Below, piece by piece: positions 10,402 through 23,214 of a DNA stretch of 64,000 bases. How positions within the stretch are numbered: position 1 is the first letter of the stretch; every line of letters starts with the position of its first letter. A program made the translations under genes and the position numbers. The notes beneath the pieces were generated by a model. The model was not told where the DNA came from. It did not search any database and saw only the letters and a list, made by a program, of their open reading frames with translations. This stretch comes from Ichthyophis bannanicus (lineage: Eukaryota > Chordata > Amphibia > Gymnophiona > Ichthyophiidae): contig CM066039.1 in NCBI GenBank assembly GCA_033557465.1, positions 48,389,788-48,453,787 of the forward strand, in the 5' to 3' direction.

Positions 10402-10613
10402 GTGAAAAAAATTGAACTGAGAATTTGCATTAAACTCTGCCAGAAACCTGGAGATTTGTGCATAGAGACTTATGGCAAGTTACAGCAAGTGTATGAGTTG
10501 TGCTCGAGTTTGACTGCTACCAACGTTTCCAAGAGGGCCACCAAAGTGTTGATAGTGACGAAAGTTCTGGACGGCCATCCACAAGCAGGAATGAAGACAA
10601 AGTTGAAGCAGTG
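10402..10613 (+). pseudogene. Mariner transposase, N-terminal part
   Basis: This covers the first about 70 residues of a mariner transposase. The frame is clean from a Met at 10,402 until the L1 insertion point, although the upstream 'atgagtg' start is shifted by one base. The coding sequence continues in another frame at 23,226 after the 12.6-kb insert. The protein is non-functional. Confidence 0.75.
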
Positions 10614-11036
10614 TCCGTGGCGCGCACAAGCCCACAACAAGATGGCTGTGTTCTAGTGGTGTCCCGTGCCTAGGTTCCCTTGTCCTGTCTGGTAGAGTGG
10701 TTAATGGGCAGGTTTTTTTTCACTGATGGTTGAGAGAATCCCCATTGAAATCGAGAGTGATTGGTTTTCTGTTCATCTTACCTGCTGCGCTTTGGTAAAG
10801 GCTATCCCAATCTTGTCACCACTGTCGCTCTTTCAAAAGCCCAGTAAGCTCTTTGTGAACAACGATCCGATGCCCACTGCTGTCACTGCCACTTCCTGAG
10901 CTGTCCGATTGTATCTCCCACTCACCCTCTGTCTGTTTCCAACCGGCCCCAGCTGCAAATGCTGATTGGCATGCAAGTGGCAGTTCCTGTGCTCCCTCAT
11001 GCCTTCTAAGCACTTCATGTTTGTTGGGCTGCATAA

Positions 11037-13876
11037 ATAAGAACATAAGATATGCCATACTGGGTCAGACCGAGGTCCACAAGCCCAGTATCCTGTTTCT
11101 AATATTGGCCAATCCAGGTCGCACGTACCATGCAGGTTCCACAATGCCTGTATTGGGGCAAGCAGTGGATTTCCCAGTTCCCCTTTAATAATAAATAATA
11201 AATAAACCCAGAGACCTTTTCAACATAGCAAAATCCCAAATTAAAGACCCATCATCTACCCAACTAGTTCCTATCCCCCCCCCAGTCCTACGCTGATTAT
11301 CTCCAATCCAAGACCCCCATAACTGACACAATCTCAGTCACAACACCATCACACTCTCACTCCCCATTTCCTGCAATCACAACATTTACAACACCCTCTG
11401 AGAAAAACATTCAAGATCTCATCACCTCCATCAACACTTCTACTGCTCCAAGTGACCCATGCCCAGCATACTGGGTCAGATCGCTACGTGCCGAACTGAG
11501 CCCACTCCTAGTCAACATCATTGGACTCTCCTTTGCAACAGGCACGTTCCCATCTCTCCTTAAACAAACCTCTATAAGACCTCTACTGAAGAACTCTAGG
11601 CTTGACCCACTAAAGCCTGACTCCTACCGCCCAATCTCGAGCATACCTCTATTAGCCAAAATAATAGAGAAGGTTGTTCAGAGACAGATACAACATCACA
11701 TTGATACAGCCTCACCGCTTGATCCCAGTCAACACGGCTTCAGGGAATCACACGGTGTAGAAACTCTCCTTACCACCCTAACTAATACACTGAACAGAGG
11801 TCTTGATAAAGCAGAAAACGGCTTTGCTCTAATATTCCTAGACATCTCCGCTGCCTTTGACTCAGTTAATCATAATCAACTCCTTGCCCGACTCCTAGAA
11901 AAGGGAATCGAGGGTCTCGCCTGGGAATGGTGTAGGTCATACTTGTCTGAGCGATGGCAACATGTCAGAGTCGGTACCACCACATCCACACCTTTCCACC
12001 AACACCAAGGTGTTCCGCAAGGATCGTCCTTATCTGCACTTCTGTTTAATGTATACTTACAGCCGATCTGTGACATCATACGCACTTTCAACATCTCCTC
12101 ATTAATTTACGCTGACGATGTTCTACTGTTTACTCCATTTAAAGTCAGTCAACCAGACCTCTCCAACCTTATCCAATGCTTCAATGCCATCACAGACTGG
12201 TTAGCTTCTCAAAACCTCCGTATAAACTTCAAGAAGACCGAAGTTCTCTTCATATCAAGAAACAAAGCATTCTCACCTCCATCCTCTCTAAAAGTAAGAG
12301 ATGCTGATCTCCCCTGTAAACAATCTATTCGCTACCTAGGGATTACTCTGGATCAGCATTTTGAATTTAAGGAACACATTCGGAACGTCACAAAGGCTGT
12401 CTACAATAAAATAAGAACGCTAAGACAACTCAGACCCATGCTACCTCACAACAACTTCCGGACCATTTTCCAGGCCCTCACACTACCTCATTTTGATTAT
12501 GCTAATGTCATCTTATACGGTCTCCCTAAAAACACCATTAATCCTCTACAACTGGCGATGAATGCGGCTGCTAGGGTGCTTTGTGGTCTATCAAGATCAG
12601 ACCATATCACCCCGACTCTCATGGAACTACACTGGCTACCAATTCATTGCAGGATAACCTATAAAATCCTCATCATCACTTTCAAGATTATCAACAACCT
12701 TGCCCCCACGTCTCTTAACGACCTCATCTCCCTCACCCCAAAAAACAGAGAGAGAAGGATAACAACGGACAACACCCTGATTATCCCCAAGGAGTCCATC
12801 AAATGTACCCAATCAACCAAGAAAAGGACCTTCGCCTTCTATGCACCTAAATGCTGGAATGACCTCACACCTGAAATAAGAGCGATTAAAGACCTCTCTC
12901 AATTTCGTAAGGCAATCAAGCACCACATCTTCCTGATCCATTTTGCACAGGCTTCCAATCCTCATCGGATCATCAGCCCTCCTAAACCGACAAACTCTCA
13001 CTCTTCTCCCCAATTCCCTCACAAGTAATTTCTGCCTCAAGTTCTTTTATGCCCTATCTTATCTTATTCCGACCATAGTCTGCCTGTGAATACTAAAGAA
13101 CCCAATATGTTTATACATAGCTCAGTTTTTACACTGTTTTTGTATATAGTTTTACTGTGTGTACATAGTTATAGTTTTATTACCCCTTTTCCAAGTTTAA
13201 GTTACCTGTTATAATGTAAGCACACCAGTGTTTTCTGATTGTGCAGTTCTGTTACTTGTAAACCGCACTGAAAACAAATAGCGCGGTATATAAAAGATGT
13301 TAAATAAATAAAATTAAATAAATAATGGTTTATGGACTTTTCCTCCAGGAACTTGTCCAAACCTTTTTTTAAACCCAGCTACACTAACAGCTTTTACTAC
13401 ATCCTCCGGTAACAAATTCTAGAATTTGATTACACGTTGAGTGAAAAAATGTTTTCTCTTATTAGCCTTAAATAGGTTACACTGTAGCTTCATTGCATGT
13501 CCCCTAGTCTTTCTATATTTTGATGGTGTAAACAATTGATCTACGTTTACCTGTTTCACTTCATTCATTAATTTATAGACCTCTATCATATCTCCCCTCA
13601 GCTATCTCTTTTCCAGGTTGAAGAGCCCTAACCTTTTTAGCCTCTCCTCATAGGAGTATCCTTCTGTTCCCTTTACCATTTTGGTGGCTTTTCTCTGTAC
13701 CTTTTCTAATAATGTTATATCCTTTTAAAGATACGCAACCAGAATTGCACACAATATTCAAGATGTGGTTGCACCATGGAACAATAGAGGCATTATAATA
13801 TCCTTTGTTTTATACTCCATTCCTTTCCTTATGATTCCTAGCATTCTATTTGCTCTTTTGGCTGCTGCTGCATGCT
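11037..13876 (-). mobile_element. CR1-like LINE 3' part, split by an L2
   Basis: On the minus strand this is a CR1-type reverse transcriptase end, with a readable 'KRANRMLGIIRKGMEYKT' near 13,800. It is closely matched by 34,163-35,790. The 3' tail is at 11,037-11,190, and the body resumes at 13,321 after the L2. Base for base, 'cccctttaataa' and 'tggtttatggac' join as in the uninterrupted copy at 34,315. The element is 5'-truncated near 13,876. Confidence 0.8.
11192..13320 (+). mobile_element. L2-like LINE with long open RT frame
   Basis: An open frame of nearly 590 codons (about 11,260-13,028) spans the L2/Maui-type reverse transcriptase: 'FLDISAAFDSVNH', 'HQGVPQGSSLS', the catalytic 'YADDVLLF', then the C-terminal 'NAAARVLCG' and 'LHWLPI' motifs typical of the L2 clade. 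The endonuclease is missing (5' truncation). The 3' UTR ends in 'gtaaaccgcactg', 'gcgcggtatataaa' and a TAAA repeat. It is inserted in the minus-strand CR1 with AT-rich (aataat) target sequence at both edges. The preserved frame suggests a rather young copy. Confidence 0.85.
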
Positions 13877-14591
13877 GGATGGCGGCCAAGAAAGTTATTT
13901 TCTCAGGGGACGATCTGAGAACCTGAAGTGAATCGTGGCTTCGGAGCATTCCCTAGCTGCTTCTGTTTGGATTATTCCGTTTGCCTTTGCTGAACCCGGG
14001 TAGCGACCCTCACTATGTGAAGGTGGAACGCATGAATAGCGCTCTTGAGCAAGAACAGTTTCACTTCCGGCAGCAGCGGAGTTCTTCTTGATGCTAAACC
14101 AGGCAACAGTATGTGCCAGTAGCAAGCTTTTCCCTTCACTGACCTTTGGTAAACTTGGTGCTGGGTTCCTGACACCCTATAATTATACTTTTTGCAGCAA
14201 ACCTCTGAGGAGATTTTGCTTCTACTTTTTGATGGTGAGCACTTGTGTGACCGGTATGGTGTGAGCTCCATCTGGTAGACATGACTGGGATATTCTCCAC
14301 TTTAAAGTGTCTATTATCAGCCATACTACTTTCCTACTTGGATCAACTATCAATACAGAAGCATCTAGTCATCCAGCAATTTGGCGGGGTATCAAGAGGA
14401 GCGTGATGCGCTCTATCTTTGTGGAAGCAAATTCCTGGTACCTTTCTGACACTTCCTTGAGCAAGTGCTTTTTCTACAGTAGCTCTGACATTTTTTTTTT
14501 TTCTTGTCACCATGTCTTCTAAGAATACATAGGCAGCTGTTTTATCCAAATACTCCCGGAAGTCTGAACAGGCAGTCCTCCTATTGCTCAG

Positions 14592-15510
14592 ATGCACACT
14601 TCTAACCCATCTCTGGTGCAAAATGATGGGGCCATTGCAGCACAACCTGCAACCAAGGCTGACCTGATGGAGGTGCTACAAGAATTGCGTGCCTTTTGGA
14701 ATGATTTCTCTAATGTGGCATCTAATCTCAGATCAGACATGAAGTGTTTAGATGACTCTCTCACTCAGAATGAGATCGGGATAGGAGAACATATTATGCT
14801 ACCGCACTGTTCTAGCCTAAAATTCATAAATTGGAACAACTCGCCAATGATTTGAAGGAACAGAATGACAAGCTAGAGACTAGACAGAGGTGTAATAACA
14901 TCCGTATTCTTGGAGTGCCTGAGTTCCCCGGAGGTAAAGAAAATGTAGTGGAGATTGTGCAAGATATCTACGCATCATGTGTCTTTTTGGTACAGCAGAG
15001 CCTGTGAAGCTGGAGAGGGCACATAGGGGTGGGGGCTCCTGGTCAGGTGGGGACATGCTTTCTCACCCCGTTGTGGTCTGTTTTAGCATCTATGAGGACA
15101 AGATGGCGCTTTTACGAACCATACGTGGCAGGCGCTCTATCTCCTTTCATGACTGGGAGCTTCAGATATATCAAGATCTATCCCAGTACACACTAGAATG
15201 ACGACGGAGCTTTAAACCCCTAACCCAGATGTTGCAGGCCAAGTCTGTCAAATACTGCTGGAGCTTCCCTTTTAAGCTGGTGTTTGAATGGAACAATGTT
15301 TTGTACAAAATTTCTGAGGTTTTGGCATGCATGAACCTTTTAGATCAGCTCCAAAAAAGAGGACCACCAAGCGCCACAACAGCGAAGTGTACATTCTGAA
15401 TGGGAAGTATCCACACCTAAACACAGGAAATTTCCACGCTCATGCAATCAGTCAGACGCAGACCAGAGGAAGTGTCGGGAAAGGCAATGGATACAGCTGA
15501 ACCACTGTGA
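14592..15510 (+). pseudogene. L1 ORF1 (RNA-binding protein) remnant
   Basis: The first frame (14,592-14,855) is a polar helical segment. 'RCNNIRILGVPEFPGG' (about 14,885-14,935) is the start of the L1 ORF1 RRM. Frameshifted downstream, 'RTIRGRRSISFHDWELQIY' and 'QDLSQYTLE' (15,115-15,200) and 'RRSFKPLTQMLQAKS' match its C-terminal domain. ORF1 coats L1 RNA. This one is broken by shifts and stops. Confidence 0.7.
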
Positions 15511-16139
15511 TGCATTCTGCTGCTGGACTTTTACACATATTGTCGGCCATTGTTAAAGATAATGAAATTCTATATCTTGTATTTTCTCTTGTAATGAAGG
15601 GCTTTAATGTATAATTTCTGGGGGGGGTTTTCTCAGTATAAATTGCACTGAGATCCTGCTATGCCTCTTCTACTTGCATGGGGATATTTGGTAGGTAGGG
15701 GGGTTTCCTGGTTTGTTTGGAACTTGGGCTAGGTAGGTGAACTTTGGGAGTCTCTGACATTTGGGGGCTGGTGGTTGGAGAGGTCTGCTAAGAATGATGA
15801 GGGGGGTTCGATAGCTAAGGGGATTGGGTTTGATAGGGGGCTAGGGGGATCGATTGGGCAGGAGTTCTCTAGCTCCTTAGTTGTCGTCCATATTAGGGGC
15901 ATCATGCCTCACCTAAGCTAGGTTGGTTTGAAAGGTTTTGGTCCTCCAAATCAAGGATCAGGGGTTACAGGGAGGGGGGAGAAGGGATTGGTGTGGGGGT
16001 AGAGAAAGGGGGTGGGTAGATTTTGAGAGACTGCGGGATATAAGGGTTTGTAGGGGGATAGTCATAGCAACATTGGCTAACTGGAGTTGGAGTGAAGCGG
16101 GATGGTATCCCAGGTCATAGAGTGTGTTCTTGGCTTTGG

Positions 16140-16420
16140 TTCCAGTGGACTAATAACTAAACTAGTCTCTTGGAATATCAGGGGCAGCCTCCATCCGATC
16201 AAGCGGCAGAGAGTGTTTTGATCTACTACACAGGGAGCATGCAGATGTGGTTTTTCTCCAAGAAACACATCTAGCTCTGGCGACTCATTCCTGGCTGATC
16301 TCTCAAATTCCCTCAAGTATTCGCTTTGTTTTTTGTCACATAAGTGGGGTGTGGTTATTTTGTTCTCACAGTATTGCCCTTTCCAACTCTCTTCTCAATA
16401 TCAGGATCCTCATGGTCGTT
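16140..16420 (+). pseudogene. L1 ORF2 endonuclease, N-terminal fragment
   Basis: The peptides 'SWNIRGSLHPIKRQRV' and 'HADVVFLQETHLA' (16,160-16,275) are the AP-endonuclease start; the QETH Glu is catalytic in the family. The domain is cut near 16,420 by inserted sequence and resumes at 18,315. Confidence 0.7.
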
Positions 16421-16680
16421 CTATACACGATTTACCGATGTCTCTCATAAATGTTTGCATTCCACCTTCAGAGATCACTGGGGAAATCAGATCCTTATAT
16501 GCCCTTCGTAAGATTATTCATAATTTGTATATAGTTCCCCTGGTTTCTTCCATGTTTACTACCCCTGTTCAGTGTAAACTCAATGTGACCTGTTTACATT
16601 GTAGTATGTTCTGTTTTAACTGTAAACCGCACTGATTATAATAGCGCGGTATATAAGAAATATAAATAAATAAATCTTAA
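16421..16680 (+). mobile_element. L2-type 3' end fragment
   Basis: It ends in 'tgtaaaccgcactgattata', then 'atagcgcggtatataag' and 'aaataaataaa', the same tail as the L2 at 13,250-13,320. It is either a 5'-truncated L2 or the tail of a SINE; no pol III head is seen. Confidence 0.65.
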
Positions 16681-16699
16681 TGGGGGGCAATTTTTAATT

Positions 16700-18312
16700 G
16701 TATTCTCAGGAATAGAAACTGAAGGAGGAAGTAAGATGGCGGCAGGAAGTGTTGCCGTAGTCTAACCACATTTACTTGAGCTGATCTCTATTGGAGCTGT
16801 GTTTCTTGGCTGCAGCTATGGGCCGTTAGAAAACGGAAGCAGGAACATCTACCCTCTGGTCCTCCTGCGGTGAGCTCTGTGGTGCAGCAGACTTGGGATT
16901 CATACGGCTTTTTCTCCCACACTGGAGCAGCATCTTCAGCAGAGCCATTTGAGGGTGTGTTGGCTCTGTGCATCCAGGGTGTTGTGCTCTCTTCGGAGCT
17001 TTGAACCCTCCCCTGCCAAGACCTGGACATGCTTGGCCAGATGGAGAAGTGCTTCCCCCTGGTCTGCCAACGAGCACACCGGTGAGGGTTAGCAGAGAGG
17101 GCTCTCCGCCGGCAGAAGCAGCTCCTGAGGAGAGTGGGACTGTGAGAGCACAGGACTTTGTGGTCCTGATAGCAGCTGCAGAGAATTTGTCCCCTCAGAC
17201 AGGAGTTGTGCTGGCTTCTGGGATTAAAACCTCGGTGAAACAGAAAACCATTTCAATGGAGGCTCTATGGGATGCGATTGCCATGGTGAATTCTTCCTTG
17301 GGAGCTCTTGTGGGAACTGTGAGTTCTGATTTGATGGAGGTTAAGAGGAATTGACACTGTTTCCACTGTCCAGGGACAGCAAGCAGGGAGAATCCTCACT
17401 TTGGAGCAGGAACTGGGGCATCTCCGGGAGTTGGTTGGTGCCCAGAACAAAGACAAGTTTGTGCTGAATCGGAAGACTGAGTATCTGGAAAATCAAGTCC
17501 ATTGTAATAACATCAGACTTTTGAATTTTCCAAGGTCTCCAATTTTGTCACCTATGGAGATGGTGAGAAAATACTTCGGAGAGGTTTTAAAGATCTCTTT
17601 GAAGCATTTTCCTCCCTTGACCAGTGCGCAATACTTGTCTTTTGGGTCTAGTGGGTGTGGGGTTGCCCCTGGGGCTGTTTCTTTGGGGGGGGAGGTGACC
17701 TAATGGGATTTCTAGAGAATTCTTTAGAGATCATTACGGATAGGTCTACCCTGCTTAGTTACCTTGGCTTTGGAGACAGATAAAGCTATGATTTTCCGCT
17801 GGTATTTTAGGAACTTTAATGAGCATTTTTTTGGTTAGGATGTTTCCTGATTTGTCTCGTGGGTCTCAGTTAAGGAGGAAGGAGTTCCTATGTCTTAGAC
17901 CGAGGACCTTGGCCATAGGGGCAACTTTCCAATTGAAATTTCCTGTTAAGTGTTGTGCATCTTATAAGAATAATGTATACTTTTTTTTTTTGACCCAAAA
18001 CAGCTTGTTGAGTTCTTAACTGCTAGAGAAGAAGGTTTAGTTCAGGTAGCTGTCTCTTCCCATATGGCTGATGTTTAAGTCTCCGCCTGCTTGTTTCTTG
18101 TATTGGCTTAGGCGGGAGTCTGTCTTAGGAGGAGGTACAAAGAAAAAAAACCTATACCTTTTTCCTTTTTTAATTGTGGACTAATTATGGAGATTTGTCT
18201 TTTTTTAGTTAATGTTAACCTGTTTATTATGACTCTGTGCTCCTTTTCTTCATTCATTAATATATTGGATGTGTAATTCATAATTTTCAATAAAATATAT
18301 AATATAATTGTC
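16700..18312 (+). mobile_element. ORF1-only L1 element (HAL1-like)
   Basis: It begins with a 'aagatggcgg' 5' UTR typical of L1 and carries an ORF1 in pieces: a first frame at 16,968-17,354, a coiled-coil-like 'LEQELGHLRELVGAQNKD' with 'LENQVHCNNIRLLNFPR' (17,401-17,560), and the C-terminal 'RRKEFLCLRPRTLAIG' (17,870-17,930). It then goes directly into an AT-rich 3' end with 'caataaaatatataatat' at 18,288, without any ORF2. The host L1's endonuclease resumes just after it. Confidence 0.65.
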
Positions 18313-18314
18313 TT

Positions 18315-21300
18315 CTCAGACCTAGACAGGTCGGGCTGTTGCACGGCCTCCCTTGTAAACCCTAAGCTTTTGTAAGATGTGATCTCTGATCTAGATTTAG
18401 GAAACATGTGGAGGTTGCTATACCTCAGAGAGAGGGATTGCATCACCTTCTCTATACACTACTCTCGTATTGATATGTTTTGCTTCCAAATCCTTGCTGC
18501 TTCTGATTCTGCAAGTTCTTGTATGAATCATGGGGGCCCTCTGACCACAGTATTGTGAGTTTTAGTTATGGACAGAGAAACGCCTCCCCGTTCTTGGGCT
18601 TTCCTCAGAAAACTGTTGAAAAATGAAGAATTTATAGATTCCATGAGGAAGGGCTGGACAGTCTATTTGCATTTTAATGATCATGAAGGAACACCTAACT
18701 TTCTTCTCTGTGAAGTGGGAAAAGGCTGTTTTTGATGGAACAACTGATCTTTCAAACGGCAGAAAGTAGCAAGGCAAGATGAATTGAGGAAAAAGAGTGC
18801 AACTGGAGGTGAATCATCGGAAAGGGTACATCCCAAATCGTGGCACCATCTTATCTCTTTACAGGATGAACTGGCTGCCTTAAAAACGGAAGAGATTGTA
18901 TCTCAACTTCTACGTATGCATCGCAGTTTTTTACGAGCAGAGGAACAAAGCAAGTTGACTATTCCTATGGCAATTGAAATGGCAACATCTGAGCTGTAAA
19001 ATCGCCACCATGTCCTCTGTGCAAGGGTCGACAGTCGGGAAATCTTCTAACATAGCACGGTGTTTTGCCCAATTTTATAAAGATCTTTACACTTCTCAGT
19101 CCATAGCTGACTTTCTGCGGCAAATTTACTTCAACTGCCCATAGAAGCGCCAGAAGCTCTAGACCGCCCATTCACGATTGTGGAGGTACAACTAGCTATT
19201 CAGCAGTTGAAGAATGCCAAGGTTGCAGGACCTGATGTGTGGGGGTTTTTTTTTCTGTCAGAAGTGCATGAAGCTATGTCCGATCTTGTTGCTCCGGTGC
19301 TGGTAAGGGTCTTTAATGATATCTTACCCCAGCAGTGTCTTCCCAACTCCATATACCAGGCTTCCATCACGGTGATCCCTAAGGAGGGAAAGGACCCGCT
19401 GTTATGTAGTGGCTACAGGCTGATCTCTTTACTCAATTCAGATTATAAGATTCTTACAAAGATCTTTTTGACGTGTCTAAATTCAAGAATCCAGGCAGTT
19501 GTCCATCCAGATCAAACGGGTTTCATAAAGGGGTGCTATGGCTTTGAGAATGTTCATTGATTGCTGAATGTGGTGTTTACTTTGTAACGAGTAAAGAGGA
19601 GCTTTGCTGTCCTCTCATTAGACACCAAAAAAGCATTTGACAAGGTGGAGTGGAGATACTTGCTCGCCGTTTTGGAACATTTTGGTTTTGTGTCTTACTA
19701 CATCAAAGGCTAACACACCTTGTTAATGAAGACGTGCAGTTTATTTACAAACAAAGCAAGGATACTTATTCAGAAAGGCAAGTAATTCTCTTAGTTACAC
19801 ATGAGTAGTTAGAAAAGATAACTAGAAAGCAATTAGAATAATGATAACTAAAAGCACTTAATTACAAAAGAAAAGATAACTAGAAAGCTAATTACAGAAA
19901 AATAATACTTCACCGAAAGAGTTCTACTTCATCTCCTGTCACACTTCGATTGAATGGATCCCTGATTCAACCAGACAAGAGAGACTTCTCAATCGGGAGT
20001 TTCTCTAGGCAATGCGTCCATTCCTAGAAGAAATCCATCTGTTTCTCTGTCTAGCTGAAAACAGGTACCCATTTTATCCAGTTGCAAGGACAATCCAGTT
20101 ATTTCCTATCATGTGACATACACGTAGTATAGGGTCAGTTATCCATTAAGCACATTCAAGACACTGGCCAGGTGTTTGACAATGCTCAAGGGCCCCCCCC
20201 CCCCCCATGGTTTTAGAAGCTCAAAACTTCTACATTATAATTGATGAATTCTTATCCTGTCTACATTGGCTAGGAGAATTGTTTCCAAGGCTAGGTGAAT
20301 TGTCCTTTTTGTCCTCTTTAATGGGTCTCCATTTGTTTGCTAGGAGAAGGACTCCTAGGTGAATTGTTGTTTTGTCCTCTCTAATGGAACTCCTCCCTGA
20401 TCTCCCAGTATCTTTCTGTAGTTACGTAAATTGTTTCAACAGTTTCAAGTACCCCTATTTCAATGGTTTCTTTTACCCCTTACCTACTGTTGAGGCATAT
20501 TCAATAGTGGCATAATCAATAGTCATAATTCATCTGTACCACATTCGGTCCTTTGACCATTGATTGTACCTATAAGATACTGGTAACATTGTGGGGACCC
20601 CTCCCTGGTCTTTCAGGTATCCCTCAGGCTAGATGTGTAAGCAGTTTCTCACTAGACTGTAAATACAGCTTTAGTCTCTGGGCTAGCAAGCTGGCTCAGC
20701 ATGATTCCCCAGTTGATTTCTCACATGCAGAATGGCTCAAAGGTTCAATTTCCTTGCAAAGTTCAATATTCCTTGCTGATCCAAATAAAATCTTTAATTA
20801 GTAATACATTTTGGACCTTGTTTCAGAAGTTGGGTAGCTGCCCTTTATAAAGCTCCTTTTGTCGCTATTCAGGTAAACTTTCTCTCCTCCTATTTTTGAA
20901 TTGGGATGAGTGACGCGACAGGGTTGTCCTCTCTCCCCACTTATTTTTGCTTTAGCCATTGAACCTCTGGCAGTACACTTGTGGAAAAAAGCTTTGACTA
21001 TCGGGATTCCCCTAGGGAACAATATCGTATCGTCTTTTTATGCAGATGATACCTTGATCTTTTACAGAACCCAACTTTTAACTTGCCCATCATTGCTGAC
21101 ACATTGAAAATATTTTCTCTCCTCTTGGGATTTATGGCTAATACCCAAAAGTCAGCTTTTCTCCCCTTGTATATCCACTTCAGGCCGAGGTATTCTGCAG
21201 GATACAGGTGGATTTATGATAGTATCGCACTTACGCCATCTTGGCATTACTATCCCTCAACACCTCAGAGATCTATATAGCTTTAACTATAGTTCTCTTC
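18315..21300 (+). pseudogene. L1 ORF2: end of endonuclease and reverse transcriptase
   Basis: The endonuclease end is readable around 18,390-18,550. RT motifs follow: 'SITVIPKEGKDPLLCSGYR' and 'LISLLNSDYKILTKIF' (19,360-19,480), 'HPDQTGFIKG' (19,505), 'LSLDTKKAFDKVEW' (19,615-19,655), 'GCPLSPLIFALAIEPL' (20,915-20,965) and the catalytic 'FYADDTLIFY' (21,035-21,065). Stops and shifts make it inactive. The unidentified insert at 19,717-20,801 separates the palm halves. Confidence 0.75.
19717..20801. mobile_element. Unidentified 1.1-kb insert in the L1 RT
   Basis: It separates two contiguous halves of the RT frame and is flanked by TAACAC (19,711-19,716) and TAATAC (20,802-20,807), a near-perfect 6-bp duplication. 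It contains no ORF of note, a C-run at about 20,191 and 'aataaa' at 20,785. A solo LTR was considered, but TG...CA ends are not visible at these borders. Confidence 0.5.
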
Positions 21301-21335
21301 TGCAGTCCATCAATAGAGACTTAAGTTTGTAGTTA

Positions 21336-21338
<3 letters not shown>

Positions 21339-21410
<72 letters not shown>
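21339..21410. repeat. (CT)36 microsatellite
   Basis: This is an uninterrupted CT dinucleotide run within the L1 ORF2 remnant. Confidence 0.97.
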
Positions 21411-21413
<3 letters not shown>

Positions 21414-23214
21414 GGCTGGGGCAAGTTCATACGATTAAGATGCTTTTACTACCCAAATTGCTATTTTTGTTTTAACAACTTCTATTCTTGTTCCCAGATC
21501 TTTTTTACAAAACTACATCGCGCACTCACCAAGTTCAGATGGCAGGGTCATCCCCCCAGAGTTAGCTGGCTCACGCTGATTCGTCCTAAACGTTTAGGAG
21601 GTATTGGCTTCCGAACTTTGAAATTTATAGTGGTTGTTCTTGCCAATGTGCCGTTTATTTTTGGTCTAACAGTGCTTCCTTTTTGTGGGTGACTATTAAG
21701 GTTGCCAGTCCCTTTGCTACCCCTTTCATTCAGGATGTACAGGACACTCGGTTAATTCTAACCCACTTTTTTATAGGCCCGGTATGACGTGCATGGATGA
21801 TTGTGTGTAAGAGGTCTTTGCTGTCCTCACGACTCTCGCCCTACATGTTGCTCGGCACTTTTTCCTTCATCTGGGATTTCAGGGGGCTCGCTGCGTTTAT
21901 CCTCTTTTTGATCACTCGCCTTTTCTTACTAAACAGCATTTGGAACAGTTGATAAGTACCTCGTTATCTGCTTTCCAATACTATCAACTACGTCATTGTT
22001 TTGCTATGCCCCTGTTCATCACCACAGGGATGCAGATGCCAAGATATTTGGGAACATCTACTCTTTTTGAATGTTCACATTGCAAGGCATTTTTAGCTCT
22101 CCTCTACAAGGCTATGTCCTTGGATCTGCTTGCTACGTCTCCATTACCGGCTTTCCATAGGCAATGGGACCTAGTTCTTCTAAATAAACCAGATGACTTC
22201 TGGTTGGATGTTTATCAATACTTCCATAAATGTTCAGTCTCGCTCTCTTTGGTTAATACCCAGCTACGGATCTTGTATTGCATGTCGATTGTACCAGACG
22301 ATTTGTATCGATAGGGTCTGGCTGATGATTTTTTGTGTTGGAGATTGTGTAAACGGCGAGGAACCTTCTGTCACACGTGGTGGAAATGCCTGAAAATACA
22401 GATCTTCTGGTCTACTGTTCATACTTGTATCACACAAACGTTGGGGATAGATTTCCCCTGTGAGTTGGAAGTCTGTGTTCTAGGGCACCTTCCTCCCGAC
22501 ACTATCCCTAATGCACCTCTCGAATCATAAACTGTCTGTTGTTGGCGGCATGCTGTCTTATAAGCAAGTATTGGAAAAGATCTATTGCTCCCTCTCAATT
22601 GGAGTGGTTGGTGACGGTGTGGGACATTTTATAAGATGGAGAAACTTACAGCTGATCTGAGAGGGAAGCCGGATGTGTTGGACCGCCTCTGGGCACGCTT
22701 TCTCTCGCTTTTGATGTAAGCTTGCCTGTGACCTGGGATGTTGTTGCCAATGCCTTTATGCTTTTCTCAACTCTGGGGATGGTAAGCTGATAAGGATGGG
22801 GGGGGGGGGGAAGGAGGGAGAGAGGGTATTGGGGGAATACTAGGGAAAAGGTAGTTTTTTCCGCATATGCCTCATGTCCTCCTGACTATTTAATGGATCC
22901 TTGTATGTATGCTTTGATATGAATAGGCATTTTACAGATACAGATTTCCTTTACTTCTGCTTAATTATGGATTTTATGATTGTATGGGGGGAATAGAAGG
23001 TGTTTGTACTGTTGTCGATTTCCTTACTGCTATATGGCTAAGTTCATATATACATATGTTTTGTGTGGATGTGGAGAGATATACATGCACGTTCCTCTAC
23101 TGTTATGTTCACTATGGAGATCCTGTTGACCTCTGGTCTTTCCTTTGTGCTTGGGAGGGGAGGATGAAGTATCTTTGTTACTTTTGACCTTAATAAAATA
23201 TTTGCACAAAAAAT
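21411..23214 (+). pseudogene. L1 ORF2 C-terminal region and 3' UTR
   Basis: 'IKMLLLPKLLFLF' (21,435-21,475) is the conserved segment after the RT in L1 ORF2. Further pieces can be followed to about 22,790. The 3' UTR runs through a G-run (22,799) and ends with 'ttaataaaatatttgcacaa'. The reading frame is broken repeatedly. Confidence 0.65.

Larger units (their letters stand above)
10614..23214 (+). mobile_element. L1 (Tx1-like) LINE inserted in mariner, with nested insertions
   Basis: The insert is flanked by the 11-bp direct repeat TTGAAGCAGTG (10,603-10,613 and 23,215-23,225). Removing it and one repeat rejoins the mariner coding frame. It reads 5' UTR (10,614-14,590, broken by a CR1), ORF1 (14,592-15,510), an endonuclease start (16,140-16,420), the rest of the endonuclease and RT (18,315-21,300), and an ORF2 C-terminal part (21,411-22,790). 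The 3' end has AATAAAAT near 23,192. All frames are degenerate. It is interrupted by CR1/L2, an ORF1-only L1, an unidentified insert and a CT repeat. Confidence 0.8.

Noticed and set aside
19717..20801. Solo LTR
   Set aside because: The borders defined by the TAAYAC duplication do not begin with TG or end with CA.
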